This document shows, piece after piece, positions 1 to 12,544 of a stretch of 64,000 bases of DNA. Numbering within the stretch: the stretch's first letter is position 1; each line of letters begins with the position of its first letter. The notes beneath the pieces are model-generated. The model made no database searches, had not been told where the DNA came from, and saw nothing but the letters and a program-made list of their open reading frames with translations. This DNA is from Fasciola hepatica. Taxonomy: Eukaryota > Platyhelminthes > Trematoda > Plagiorchiida > Fasciolidae. The stretch is from positions 7,659,001-7,723,000 of the forward strand of contig CANUEZ040000163.1 of the NCBI GenBank assembly GCA_948099385.1. The letters are read 5' to 3'. The position numbers and the translations under genes are program-made.

Positions 1-2430
1 GGCTAGGAAGATAAAGCGTTGGACGGAATAACCAATGCAATGAATTATCTCAACAACATTCGTTGATCAATTGCCCTGATGGTTACACGGGAACATGCCG
101 AAAAGCATCTGTGACTCATTCAGGGGAAGACAACTATCTCAGTTATACCCCGGGCAAAGATTCAGTGACCGGTATGGTGGAATCACCGAACGCGTTGAGC
201 GACGAACCTTTGGCAGAGATTGGCTTTGTTGTCAGAAGTAAAGGTTTTCTCCTGTTGGTAAGTTTGGGTATCAGCGGTTGTCATCGAGGGGCATAATGAT
301 CATCCTGGATTTGTTAAGGTCACAGGTTGAAGATTTACGCGAGCGATTAGATTGATAAAATTTTCAAAGCTCCACACGCGTCGGTGACACCTACCGAATA
401 TTCTGTAACACTCTGATCTGAAATCTCGGTAATATAATATGCGACCAATCACCGAGGTACCATGCAGGTCCCTGGAGGCGCATCCCTGTGTTGAATAACT
501 AGCCTCAGCTATCATCAGCTGTGAAAATTATTTTTTTATTCCGCGTAGAATCCTTGAAGGTATTGTTTAAAAAGTGACGAACCTTGCCGATTTGCGGCTG
601 ACAGTGATGAACATCATTCTAGGATCATGTTTTGCGATGACGGAATAAACAGAGACCTCAGGGGTTCATACACGAAATGGGGTATAATAAAGGATCCTAT
701 AAACACACATTTATGTCAGCATCATTAACTTGCATAGAATGCAGGCCCGTTTGCACTCGTCAGAAAACAGTGAGCCGGAGGAATACACATAATGCCTCAG
801 AGGAACTGGAGTGGTGAAGGATAAAGCAAGCAAAATACCGGCTACCAACCAACGAGATCGAAGTGGATAGAATCGTGGGTATGAAGAAGCCGCCGTTTGT
901 GGTTAGTATCACTTACAAATGGCTCAAGGTAAATGCTGGACGATTTCGCACTTCCTTTTCCAACAACCAACAGTTCCCAGAACCTTGCAGACAGGCACAG
1001 ATCATGTTTCAGACGTGGGAGCATATCGACTGAGGTTTTCGAAATTTCAAAAGTGTAAGCTGAATTGAAGATAGAAGTGGTATAAACTCGAATCAAAATT
1101 GAGAACCCCCGCCTAAGGGCACATGTAGAGTTCTTTAATTGTTTTGATAAAGAACAGACTAGTAGTACAGCTATCCACTTGATGTACCAAGCATCTAATA
1201 CGGAAAACAGGTGCATCAGAATTGAAGAGGCAGACTAGTGCTCAAATTCATACATATTATCGTGATTCCGGGAAGCACTGTTCAGCATTTACACCCAAAG
1301 TTTCCTAAAATCACCATACATATGGAACGACTAAATGCCGGAAGAAAGACAACGTTTGATTACCAGTGTGTGGTGGAGATTTTAGATTTGACAGTGATTT
1401 TGATATTTAGTGGGTAGTTCCTCATTGCCCACACTCCTCCCGGGGGGCAATGGTCATTTTAATCTACCTCATTGTGTGGTCAGTATGCTTGTCTACTCCT
1501 CGGATATTCTAAATTATCAGAGGCATTGTTTTATCCTACGGCTGTCAGGTTATCAAATAAGAAAGACACACACGGAAGAAGTATGGCATTTTTAGAAATG
1601 TACCCTGCTGTCTGGCTGATAGTTTGATTAAAATCAGGAAACTGGTGACACTGGACAAAATTTGACCGACCGTCGTTGAGGAGTGTGGTCCGAATTAAGC
1701 CAAATCTCTTGTCATGTATTTGAGAAACGCGTTTATTGAGACACTACTGCTGACAGCTGGAGACATGTTTGCATTACCCCAGGAACCAATTGTTTATTCG
1801 AATCGGTTTTTAATTCTCCAAACGGCCAATAACTTTATACGAGGAATGATTCGCGGACGAATATGGTGCTGAAGGGCCCTTACTTGAGATGGATAATGCC
1901 ACATTTCGAATTGACTTGATCAGATAAGCACAACTCAATGAAAACACATTAGTCACACTGGAAACAACCAGTTTGGTTTATTATGTCCTATTGCTGGGTT
2001 CAGTAAAAGTCGTGCTAAGTGGAGACAAATCTGAAAATCTCGTCCCTAATTCCATCAGTTACTATTCCAGAAGCCATTCAAGTTTTCATTCGAGGCAAGC
2101 ATTATTCTTAGTATTGGTCTTCACAGAGCTGAGCAGGTGAATCGGAGGCTATACCAAAAAACACCGAGTAGGATATTGTTATAACAAGGCCACATTTTAT
2201 AAACTTATGGTTTGGAAATTCGGCAATTAGAAAAACTACAAGACAACAATAAAATTTCTTAGCTTTTTTAAGAGTTGAACCTTCAGCGTGAATCATGAAG
2301 TATTCCCATTTTCTGACATTGGAACACAGCGTGACTAACACCGATCTGTCTTCTCGGTAACTTTATTCGAGTCTATAGAGTACACGTGTACCATTTTAAT
2401 GTTACTCAATGGAAGGAGCTTTTGAAAATG
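1..2430. other. No gene recognised
   Basis: The longest open frame is 125 codons on the minus strand (842-1216). It has no recognisable motif and is within chance expectation for this base composition. No splice-site pair with a convincing coding segment was found by eye. Confidence 0.5.
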
Positions 2431-2439
2431 TGTACCACA

Positions 2440-2880
2440 AAAGCACTTTTTCTATTTTGAGGAAATATATAGACAGCAGTTTGACAAGGCAATGAGATCC
2501 CCACTTGCTCCCCTGTCCGCTAATCTAGTCACGTTAAAGATGAAAGATCAAACATGGAGTCAAGCTATAACAAGCTGATGCTTCCATAAAATGTATGTGG
2601 ACGACAACTGCTGTATGGTTCCCTCTTACACTACCGCTGAAGAAATTTTATGAAAATTTACGCACTACGCAAGAAACAGAACATGATGGTACCCTCCCAG
2701 TCCTTGATATCCTTCTACGATGAAAGGCTAACGAATCAGTTAAAGGCAGTACTTATCATAATCGATCACCCGTAGGTCAATCAATTCATTTCGAAAGCGT
2801 GATTTATATGCAGTGCGAACTTCACCTTGAACACCACGCTAAATATGCCTCATGGACTAATTTCTGAGATTAAACGTCCC
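2440..2880 (+). mobile_element. Penelope-like element reverse transcriptase relic
   Basis: The plus-strand translation gives a run typical of Penelope-like reverse transcriptases. First comes FFYFEEIYRQQFDKAM followed by SPLAPLSANLV, the region just before the catalytic motif. About 25 codons later comes KMYVDD, the YVDD catalytic box (near 2595). After one frameshift comes EHDGTLPVLDILLRRK, matching the 'LPFLDVL' motif downstream of the catalytic box (about 2680-2735). Further on, RSPVGQSIHFES corresponds to the 'KPTHTGQYLHY' region. There is at least one in-frame stop before YVDD and a frameshift after it, so the copy is dead. The endonuclease (GIY-YIG) and long-terminal-repeat-like ends were not found. 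The clade call rests on motif order. Penelope-like elements are well known in schistosomes and other flatworms. Confidence 0.72.
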
Positions 2881-2889
2881 AAAGAAAAT

Positions 2890-5160
2890 GGGTATCAAGA
2901 TGGTTATGTGATATAATATACGGACATAATGCTTCCTCCTAGATAAAACAATGTCCCGAAACGATATTCCTTTGGGTGATTCAGTGCTCTTTGGTTGGCG
3001 GTTCAGTCATAATATGAACCTTGATTTTGGAATCGCATGGTGACAGATGTTTAGGCTTTGCATGCTTAGAATCACTTGCGGTTCAGTGACACAGGTGAAA
3101 ACTAGGTTGTTTTTACAGCCAAGACCACTCGCAACGCATAGTTTAACAGACATGGAATAAAACAATGATATTGCAACTGATAAATGTAAAATCTATTGCA
3201 TGAGCAAGCACTATTGTCTAAATTGAGTTCGATGAGGACTGGAATTTGCCGGTTTTGAGTAACTTTTCCACGATTGTCCTTGACCAGGACATGTGAGCCC
3301 TTGGGCGAATACAAATCAATTACAATTTCAAATTTCGGTACAAGCGATTTTTATACTTCCAAGAATATGATAGGAAAGCGATAAGCATATCCACCAGTTC
3401 AGGAATTTGATTTGGCAGCAGAAGCGTGTAAAAGGATCATTTGAGAAACTGGTGAGAGAAAAAGTTTCATTTGATCACCAGGGTAGATTCGTGGACCCAA
3501 AATAGAGTGAACAGAGGAAGGATATAACGTGGTCGTGAGAGTGCTGAATAGGAAAGGAAACTTAAAATAGAGTTGAGTGTTTCTGAGGCACACACTTGGG
3601 ATGATACAATCCACTGATGAGTGATGATCCGTGGAAAGTGTTATAAAAAAGGGTTATTGTGCATGGCTAGTTAATCCAGATCAAATCGGGGCCATGCAGG
3701 CACACGACAGAGTTTCAAACTGTGTCCAGGGTCTTGTACATCAAAATTCTTCAATCCGATGATTCCGAGGCAAAAGGTCGAACATGGCTTTTTCTTTGAT
3801 TAGGCAGAGTAAGCGAGAAACGGATCTGCATCTGGTACGCTCAACTTGGAGGATCTTTACATAAGAACTGTCAGTGGAGAATTTCAGTTTTAAGTCAACT
3901 TTCGTCAGAGTTACAATGGGCAAAACTGTCATAAGACGATGACTATTGTTTTGGGTGGAATATAAATAAGGAATAGAATGGTAGTATCCTAATTTAATAA
4001 GGTCGGGCAGAAGAATGCACCTAACTGGGATGTCAGTTGGTAAATTATTGGGGAATAATGAATGGACTTCAGTTTCCCAAATGAGAACATCTGGATAAGT
4101 ATCATGCTCAACTAAGAGTGCTGTTGTGACCTTTGTTTCTAGGAAACCACATTTTTCAGAACCTTTCCAGCCGCAGGTTGAGTCAATCAACCGTGGACAC
4201 ATTCATGACCTCACTCGGCTGTTTGGTCCGTAAAAAAACGTTGTCAATAGGGGATTCAAAAGCTTGCGCTCCTTAAAATTTTATGAGCTTCAAATGTTAC
4301 CTGTAACATGGCTGAAATTCGGAAGATCACGCGTCGGAATTCATGAATTCACAAAATCTCTGAGGGTTCTGGAGGTTTCCAATTTTTCACTGAACTACGT
4401 GTTTCGGATTCTGTCTCAAACAAGACGAGTGAGGTTCGAACAGGATCAAATGGATAAGGATGAATGACAGAAGTGTGCAAAAACAGTATATGGGGTTTCC
4501 TAGAAGCTGTGACGCCCTTGAACAAAAAAGGCACACTGTAAACCCTCTGAGCGTCTATGAGGCATCTTCTTTCTTATCAGGAGTTACTCAATATAATACC
4601 ATCAGGACTTCCAATTGTTGGTATCTCATCGCCTTACCAAGCTGGCCAGTATCTCTATGGTATGTCGTTTATTGTTCGTCGCTTCATCTTCCAAACAGCT
4701 TTTACACCCAGAATGGGTGACAAGTGGTTGGTCTCAGACTGCTGACTAGTATGAGTGTTAGGATCCTTCCACAAGTAAACATCAAAGACTTGATCGTTGG
4801 GCTGAATATTTTGAAGAACAGTTAGGCAAGCCACACACTAATAAAGCACTTCAATGTCAACAACTGAAATTTCGTGGAGAGTATGACTTTAATCCCAATC
4901 GGAAGTTGAAATAGATTCAAGCACTCGACTACTGAGGCGCAGAAAGGTGGTTTGCCTCCGCGACTCACCCTCAGTTTTTTCAAAGGAGAAGGTGGCACAA
5001 ACAAAAAAATCGCCTTCCATCATGCTCAGTGACATATGAAACAAAGACAGTATTCTTTTATTATGAAGCCAGTCGTTCGTTATAAGAATCTTCAAGGATT
5101 GAATATGTAGTGACCGTAGTAGTCATCGTGGTATCATTTTATTTCCGGCAGTCACCAAAA
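2890..5160. other. No gene recognised
   Basis: A minus-strand open stretch of 154 codons (3741-4202) is the longest open frame in the window. It has no domain I can recognise, and no neighbouring in-frame coding signal. It may be transposon debris or chance. Confidence 0.45.
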
Positions 5161-5164
5161 TATT

Positions 5165-6425
5165 ATCCTTATTTGTGCTGCGCCTTATGTCATTGGCTAC
5201 CAGGATGAACGCACGCGAACAACAGGCCGGATTCCGCTCAGGTCGAGGATGCAATGACCAGAATTTTACCTTTCATCAATTACTTGAAACGAGTCACACA
5301 CACACAGTCGACTGACCTCGATTTAAATGACACCTTCAGTCTAGTTGACAGAACAGCGCTATTCCATACTGTTCACCTATTATGTAAGCCAAATATCCGG
5401 TGGAACCTACTGAGATCATTGTATTCTCATACCTCTGACCAAATAAGGGTTTACGGTGAACTGTCAAGTCAGTACAAAAAGACCAGTGACTTTTGACTAG
5501 GGTGTTTCATTTCGCCATTCCTGTTCAGCTTTCTCAGGGGCGAGATATTGGAGAACGCCTTGCAAAATCTTCAGGATGTGCGGGTTTGACTAGCAAACTG
5601 TAGAAAAACCAGGCAATGTTTTTACGCTGACAATCCTGTTTGCTTTTTCGAACGCACGGAATATGCCCAAAGTACATTAGATATTCTCGGAAGAGCTATT
5701 GTCGTATTTGGCATGCACTTTGCACCTCCGAATTGCAAATTGATGTAATAAGACTGGACGTGAACGCTTTTGAGCTTGATGCCAGATGAAAAGGTGCCAA
5801 CAATTTTCGACTCCTTCATTTACCGTGGCAGCAGCTTGACGACGAATGGGAGCATGGCAATAGAGGTGAGCACGCGTATATCCAAGCTTCGTGTGGTGCT
5901 CGCTTGACTGAAGCACTTGGGGCACCGACCTATTGTTTCGTTAATGTTGGAAGTTCGTGTCTACTGTGCTTCGGTGCCCTCAGTTCTGGTTTATAGGTTC
6001 CAGGTATGGAATCTGCGTGCTGAATATATTAGTCGCTTTCAGGTTTTCTACCATCGATGTTTGCGTGGTATCGCTGAGATTAGATGGAATGACCACGTGA
6101 ACAATGCTGAGGTGAGAAATCGAGTACTGGGCATCAGCTCAGAGATTTTTCCGTCGCAGAGTATCCGTAATAGTGGACTACTTTGGTTTAGGCACGTGTT
6201 GTGTAGGGCAAACATATGTCTATCTTACCCTGTTCTGTTTTCCTTTCCTTCTCGTGAATGGAAGAAGCCAAGTAGAGGTCAGCAGACGACGTGTCAACAG
6301 GGAATGAAGAAGTGTATATCAAAATTATTTAAAATTGGTGCCTTAGGTCTTCGTGATTTGAAGTTTGAAAGATTCTCCAGCCTATTTGTTGGAGACACTG
6401 AATGATACGACAGCAAACCGTTTAC
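5165..6425 (+). mobile_element. RTE-clade LINE relic (SR2-like), RT and C-terminal region
   Basis: Translation in shifting frames gives QQAGFRSGRGCNDQNFTFHQ (about 5220-5280), the RT motif 'AGFRPGRGC' of RTE elements. Then come LDLNDTFSLVDRTALFHTV (finger/palm start, catalytic motif A 'FLDLKAAFDSVDR'), IRVYGELSSQ and GCFISPFLFSFL ('GVRQGCPLSPFLFNF'). The C-terminal half continues in the 5917-6405 frame with VYRFQVWNLRAEYISRFQVF, YHRCLRGIAEIRW and LLWFRHVLCRAN, equivalent to the RTE 'WPLR.EDLRRLQVFDHRCLR...RWLGHVLRM' tail. It ends with GMKKCISKLFKIGALGLRDL. Many stops and at least four frameshifts show an old inactive copy. The endonuclease domain is absent, so it is 5' truncated. An AT-rich stretch near 6497-6530 may be what remains of the 3' tail. 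Confidence 0.82.
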
Positions 6426-6429
6426 ATTG

Positions 6430-9400
6430 ACAATCAATATGCTATTTTCTGCCGAATGATAATCACTGGTCAGTCTGGGTTTGAACATTCAGAGTGTATA
6501 TACATATATTATATAATATTAAAATAACTACAGGATGATGGTGTTGACTTATGTATTAACAAGCCCTTTACAGAAAACCTGTTTTGACGGTGCGGTTCTA
6601 TTTTCACTCACTGTTTCTCTGTATATTATTGAACTCCCTATTTCATTGGGTTCGAATAAGCTGATTATACTTGTTTTGATTGTAATTGAAGGAAGTTTAC
6701 ACAAAACATTTTCAGTGAACCATATAACCGACCCACTTCCCATTATTTTCCTTAAACGTCGTGAAATTCATTGATGTGCCGATGAGTCACAAATGTGGAT
6801 CACGCTATCAGACTGCGATTACTGAAACACCATATTCTATCGTTGGTAGCTAACGCGTTTCCACAACTTTTTCACCCCTTACTTAAGGGTTACTTTAAAT
6901 CACAACCTTCCATCTTTTCATCTTTTATACATGTTTTTACTACACAATAATATTACAATGTTTTGAGAGTTGAAAGCTCACCACGTTGACTGTTCGACCA
7001 TCGCCGACCGCGAAGCGAGTCATGTTGAACCAGTCTTCACTACGGTAACATTCAAATGAATGCGACTGCGATTATTGACAAAAATTTGCCAAAATGGTTT
7101 AATCTGTTATTCGAACGACATGGCAAGGCCGAGTTCAAAGGTTCTGCCGTAAAAATATAGCGTGTATCAATGAACACCTCGGAATGGGTATAAGTACCGC
7201 AGTGCAGGATAAGTGTCAGTATACGAATTTGGCACGGTTGCCCACATTCGGCTTTCGTTAGCAAGGAAAACAGTCCATTGCTTCCTGTGGATTGCGAGGA
7301 ATGGCTCTCGCAGTTGCTCTCAATCCAGATCAAATATGCGTTTGATGACCTCACTGTTGTGTCCACAACCAGTAGCAGAACACGTAATGGTGGCTTTGCA
7401 TTTATTTATGCGATTGTAAACACAAAACCCGGCCGTTGCCGGCGACTAAGCGGCAAACAAGCAAGTGAGGTGGCATAAAGAATTGAACTACTTGTGCCTT
7501 CACGCGCAGCAGAGGTAGACCAATCAGTACACAGCAAAATCGATAGGTCAATACTGCTGGCGCTAAAGCATGGTTAAAGATCAAGGCAAATTCCGAGTAT
7601 GTTCATTCATGAGAGGAATATTGATCGGTTGTCCGCGTAGTGTGCGAGACCCTAACCAGACACAACACTCACAAGCAAAAGGAAAACCCATGATTGACAA
7701 ATTGCTCTCATGGATTGGTGTTTTCACGTGGCTTTTCAACTAGCGTTTGACCGCCAAATCATAAATCCAAAGGAGGAATAATCGCAAGCTAAATGGACTT
7801 ATGTGTTGTGACACATCAACTGACTACTTTTATCCGGCATTTCACATAAGGATTGTATTCATCATTCATGGACAAAAGTGGTTTCCAAGAAATAGTATAT
7901 TTCGGTAAAAATGTTTGCTTTGTTTGGACGATTTCCAGAGTCTACTTTCCGGTAAACCATAGTTCCAAAATGTCCGCTCTTAAATGGCTCATTGTTTTAA
8001 ATAAATGATGAACTGGCCGGATACACCATAGGACTACTACTACCAAAAGCATTTGGAAAACACTGCTCAAATTTAAAAATGTATTTGGTAATCTACCAAT
8101 ATGTTTAAAATATGTTTCGTTGAGGTAATCTGTCTCTGAGCAGAGTGAAGTGAAGTTCATACAATAATATGTAGTGAATTCGTTGTTGAGTTTTGTGTGA
8201 TAAGGTAAACGGTTGTCAGTTCTTCATTGTGTGGTGCATTTTTGAGGAAACATTGGAATTGTTTCTGTATGTATTTGGTATGAAGCGGAACGATCTGATC
8301 TGTGGTAACGAATTCGTAAATAGAGAAAAAATGCAGCTCACTGTAGGGGTGTAGGGGGGGGGGAATACATACAGCCAGGATAGGCAATCCTTGATTTAAA
8401 TGAATGGGTAGGCTATTTGGTTGAAGTTATTCCGACAGCGAGTGATGGATACAGATGTCATAGGGAAACAATTGCTTGAGTTCTTTGGAATGGAGATTAG
8501 TACAACTGTGCAGAGCAGTCATTCGAATAAAACACCCCTCCAGAATCGACGGCTAAGACTAGATCGATGTAATATAATTTTGTGTATGATGCCAAGTCTA
8601 GATTTGTAAGTGGATTTTTCGGATCAGATAATGTATAATGTTACTCGGTTCCAAGTAGGATGTTTAAAAACTCATTGGTTCGCTTTAAAGTACTTTGTTT
8701 CGAACCGTGTGAACTAATATACTACTTAAACTAATTCCTGGAATTTTTTGCACGGCCATCAAGCATTACATGAGAGTTCTTTGGCCAAAAAACAACAACA
8801 ATGAAAAGGCAGAAAGCAAAAGGTGGGCTATTTGTGTTGTGGTTGGAACAACTGAAGATGTACATTGAAGTGAACACAAATTAGTCCTTAGGCAATTAAC
8901 TCTATCGGTCATGAGTAAAATAAAGTGCTATTCAATGCCAGTAAGGCTCGAATAACCGTAGACCCGCGAACGTCTCTTGTGTTTTTGCTTATATCTTCAT
9001 CGATCCATGGTGAACACGTTTTTGTAAATGCGGAACATATGGTACGGTTTTCCAACAAAAATTAGAGACAGTTCATCCCTTTATAGATAATGTTGAACAT
9101 TATAATTACACAACGAAAGACACATATTTTAAACACCTTCATTGACAAGCGACCTATGCTGACGTATTTTCACACTTGTCTCCTAATCTAGATTTCTACC
9201 CATCGCCCTTTGCAAGATGGAGAGACGAGGTGATCAGAAAGAGAGAGTTTTCTAACCACTGTTGCCGTGTGCATTTTGGACGCCCACCTGAGATGATGGA
9301 TATCTTGGTGCATGCTCGTGTGTGGTCAGTGTCGAGGCGTTTTCTACAGAGCGCTGAGCAGTTTTGCGGGAAACTGCTCATTAGAATGTGGTCTACCTAG

Positions 9401-9920
9401 GTACATTGCAGCCTGGACTGCAATCAGCGAGTGCTTACACCAAGACGCTACAGTGACTGCTCACTTTGCGTAAACCTCCATGTCTAACGGCTTATTATTT
9501 ACAGTTATCGCAAATGACCAACATTCCCGTTGTGGGATGACTCTTTAGCCTTCGTGCATCACAGTACGTCCTGCAGTTTGTTAACATTCGCTCAGATGAA
9601 CTGGTGACCCGGTGAACTATGCATCCACATTCTCTGAAGAGCTCTATGAGATAAAAGTGAAATGGAAGGAAAAATCGCCTTATGGATTAGCAGGCATAGA
9701 TCAGTGAAGTGCTTTGTATTGACCCGGACAGCTCTGCTTAACCGAGGATGGGTTGCAGTTGTCTTTTGAAAGACTTGGTGGATACCAGATGGCATCAATC
9801 ACTGAGAAACTCCCAAGATGAGAAAGCAAAGACTGAACGGGTTTTACTATGCAAAACACAGTATGATTAAAGTAAAATCCTTTTTGTCATGGCGTAACGG
9901 AAACAACACTGAACTGATCC
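6430..9920. other. No gene recognised
   Basis: Short open frames only. A hydrophobic 79-codon frame begins directly after the RTE relic (6535-6774) but has no supporting coding evidence. A run of nine G residues lies near 8349-8361. Confidence 0.5.
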
Positions 9921-9924
9921 ATCT

Positions 9925-11010
9925 GATTTATTCTTAATTGGGCTGGGACATTCGCCTCACTATTAGGCATATTATGTGAAATCACTTGATGCTCATTGGT
10001 CGATGCTCAGAAACAGTTAATGTAACTTGTGTGTGCAATTCAGTGAAAGTACCATTCTGGATCACTGATTTTTGTTTATTGACATAATCCTGCTATCCTC
10101 CATCTCCAAGCACTACAAACCTAGGACAGAAATATATTTGTACGTCAATTTACTCATTTCGAACCTCATATTACAGGTCTTCAAAACTGAACAAAGCCCA
10201 GCGACCAAACACTACTGGGATTAAGTGATGTGGATCAAGGATATTTGCATTTTTTGAATTTACAGCTAAAAATAAACGTCATTTATGGCAAATAAAATAG
10301 TAATTATATAATGGAAAACCCACTTGTTTTTCACATCCAGAAGTCCAAAGGGGCAAGCCGGAGTTGAACAAGCGAAAATCCGCTTACCTTGCGGAGACTC
10401 CACAAACTTATCTATCGGATGTGAATGGCCCGAGTGGATATTCGATGATGTGGATGAGTTTTTGATTGGTATGTTCATCATTCCAATACACAAATTTCAT
10501 CATCAGCCCATATGACATTCTAAACAAGAAGTTACCGTGCTGGTGAAGTTTTTCTTTCTCTAGTAATCCTATCAAAGATTATCAAGCAACTCAACGTCTC
10601 TCCTGACGATTTTTGAAACACCACTTCTTATCACATTAAATTATTCAATCCTTTAAAAACCTGGTCCGTTTATTCGGACTCTTGGCTCGAACTGGACAGC
10701 AAAACCGGGATTCTGACTAAGAAAAATGGAATACCATTTCATATCTTCGTATTCTTCATAGTAGAAACGAAAGGTAAATTGTGATGCACTGTTCCATACA
10801 AACTATCCTGAGATACTGAAAACGACAAATCACATGGAGCCACAGATCTGCGCAACTGCTTCATTTTCCTACTAAATTAGTGCACGTAATTCAGTGTACT
10901 GAGTAATACGAGCACTAGTTGTCAACACTTACCGACTGTTGTTTGGGCTATGTTTTGAAACATATACCGCTAACGAAGTGCCGTTCGTTGCCCACGTCAG
11001 TGAATAAAAT
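9925..11010 (+). repeat. Dispersed repeat A, copy 1
   Basis: This segment aligns in the same orientation with 25358-26240. Anchor blocks shared in order include a TTGGTCGATGCTCAGAAAC block (about 9996 and 25430) and a block around AGAAATATATTTGTA/ATGAAATATTTGTA (10130 and 25560). A TTTAAAA...CTGGTCCGTTTATT-like block follows (10655 and 25880), then a block ending AATAC..GTCGTCAA (10907 and 26131). Divergence is substantial, with many small indels. The copies have no recognisable protein. It may be a non-autonomous element or an ancient segmental duplication. Confidence 0.65.
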
Positions 11011-11019
11011 ATTGATTAG

Positions 11020-12540
11020 TGAGGTGCACACGGAGATGGGACTTATTTACTGGTGAAACTTCTATAAACAAAAGCGGGTCGACGAAACTTCACCTACTTC
11101 CTAAGGGGGTGTGAAGAACGCAAAAAAAGAAAGCCGACCCTGATTTGAAATACTTCAGATTTTCTCGCATAAAAATTTCCACTTTGATGTCCAAATATGG
11201 ACCAAGATTTCCGAGGCTGTGTGGATGCAATGATGGCATTAAAATAAGGCACGCGGTTAGGTCCCGTGTATGTTGTACGTAATTTGTACTCACTCGGCAC
11301 TACTATCTGATTAAAGTAGCCACACGCTGTTTCCCCCAATTCCGGCCTGATTCGTCGGTGGTTCTAATAATGGATGGCGCAATTGACTATCGAATTCCGA
11401 TGAATTTATTTCATGATTGAAATTACGTTTTCAATTTAAAATTTCCTGCCTACTTCATTGTTCTTGTGCCCAATTCTCAGTCCTTTGAGCGAGACATTTC
11501 TTTATTTGTCGCACCTTTAGTTGTGATTGCTCAGAGTCCTACCATTACAAGAGCTCCCTGTCGTCCATTTAACAACAGTTGTCCATGCCAATCATGTTGG
11601 TTGGCGGTTTGTTGTTTAGGCAGGTGGGTGATGAGTACACTGAACCGAGTGAATAAATTAGAATGAAATTCGAGGCACTTAGTGCGGTTGGGATAACAGT
11701 GGAAGTCAACCCGTTTACAATATTATTTGTTTTATCTACATTATTTTAAACACTAGAATATGTTAACAGTCATTATCAGGTCTGAGCCTTTTATCACGTC
11801 GCCTAATCTAATTATCAACTTCATTTCATCCAGCATCCACTGAGATACAGCTCTTTTGTAGAGGTAGCAAATGTGATACACGGTGACGTACATTCTTCAG
11901 CTCCATAAAATTTTAGTCACTTGTGGGTTACAATCTTCCTTTCTGTGGACTATCACAACACGATAGATGAAACTGATCCTGTTGAAGTCTGCGATTGTTC
12001 TTACTCTAAAAGAACACCGTGTTTGCTCGGACGAAAGCCTTGCTTCGTGAGAGATGTATTGGATGGATCCACAGTCATTCATTCATTCAGCGGCTTTACC
12101 TATTTGCAAACACGATTATAAACGTCGCTTACTTCAACTGTGCTGTGGCAAAGCTTCAGTCATCATCGGACTCGCCGCAGACTCAAGTGATCACTGGATA
12201 GTCACCGGGGCAGATATGTGTACAAGATGCGAACCGTTCGTTATCCAACTCCACAGTCATTGCCCTAACTCATGCAGCTGCTCAGCAAGGGAACAAGGGA
12301 AAGAGAAACACAAAGGGCTGTCCTCCACCAGCGACAGGACAAAATGTTTTGTGTCATACCCCGGTGGTCGAACAAACAAGTCCAGCCAAACTCTCAGTTG
12401 ACGTTCAGTATGACACAGCAAAGTGAACATGGTTACACTAATCCTAAGAAACATGCCACTACTCCATGAACAGTGCTTCTTGACACTCATCATCCCGGAA
12501 GCTACTGCAATGCCTCCACGAGAAGATTCAACCATGATCT
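11020..12540. other. No gene recognised
   Basis: Only short open frames. The distal part (12.1-12.5 kb) may belong to the 5' region of the CR1 LINE that follows, but no motif supports this. Confidence 0.4.
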
Positions 12541-12544
12541 CATG

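Noticed and set aside
3605..3645. CTGATGAG...GAAA string resembling a hammerhead ribozyme core
   Set aside because: The sequence between the core halves does not form stem II and no stem I or III pairing is present.
3741..4202. Minus-strand 153-residue open frame, possible gene or LTR-element fragment
   Set aside because: No domain or catalytic motif recognised, and frames of this length are about the chance maximum for this composition and window size.
8349..8361. G-run
   Set aside because: A single run of about nine G cannot form an intramolecular G-quadruplex alone and has no context.
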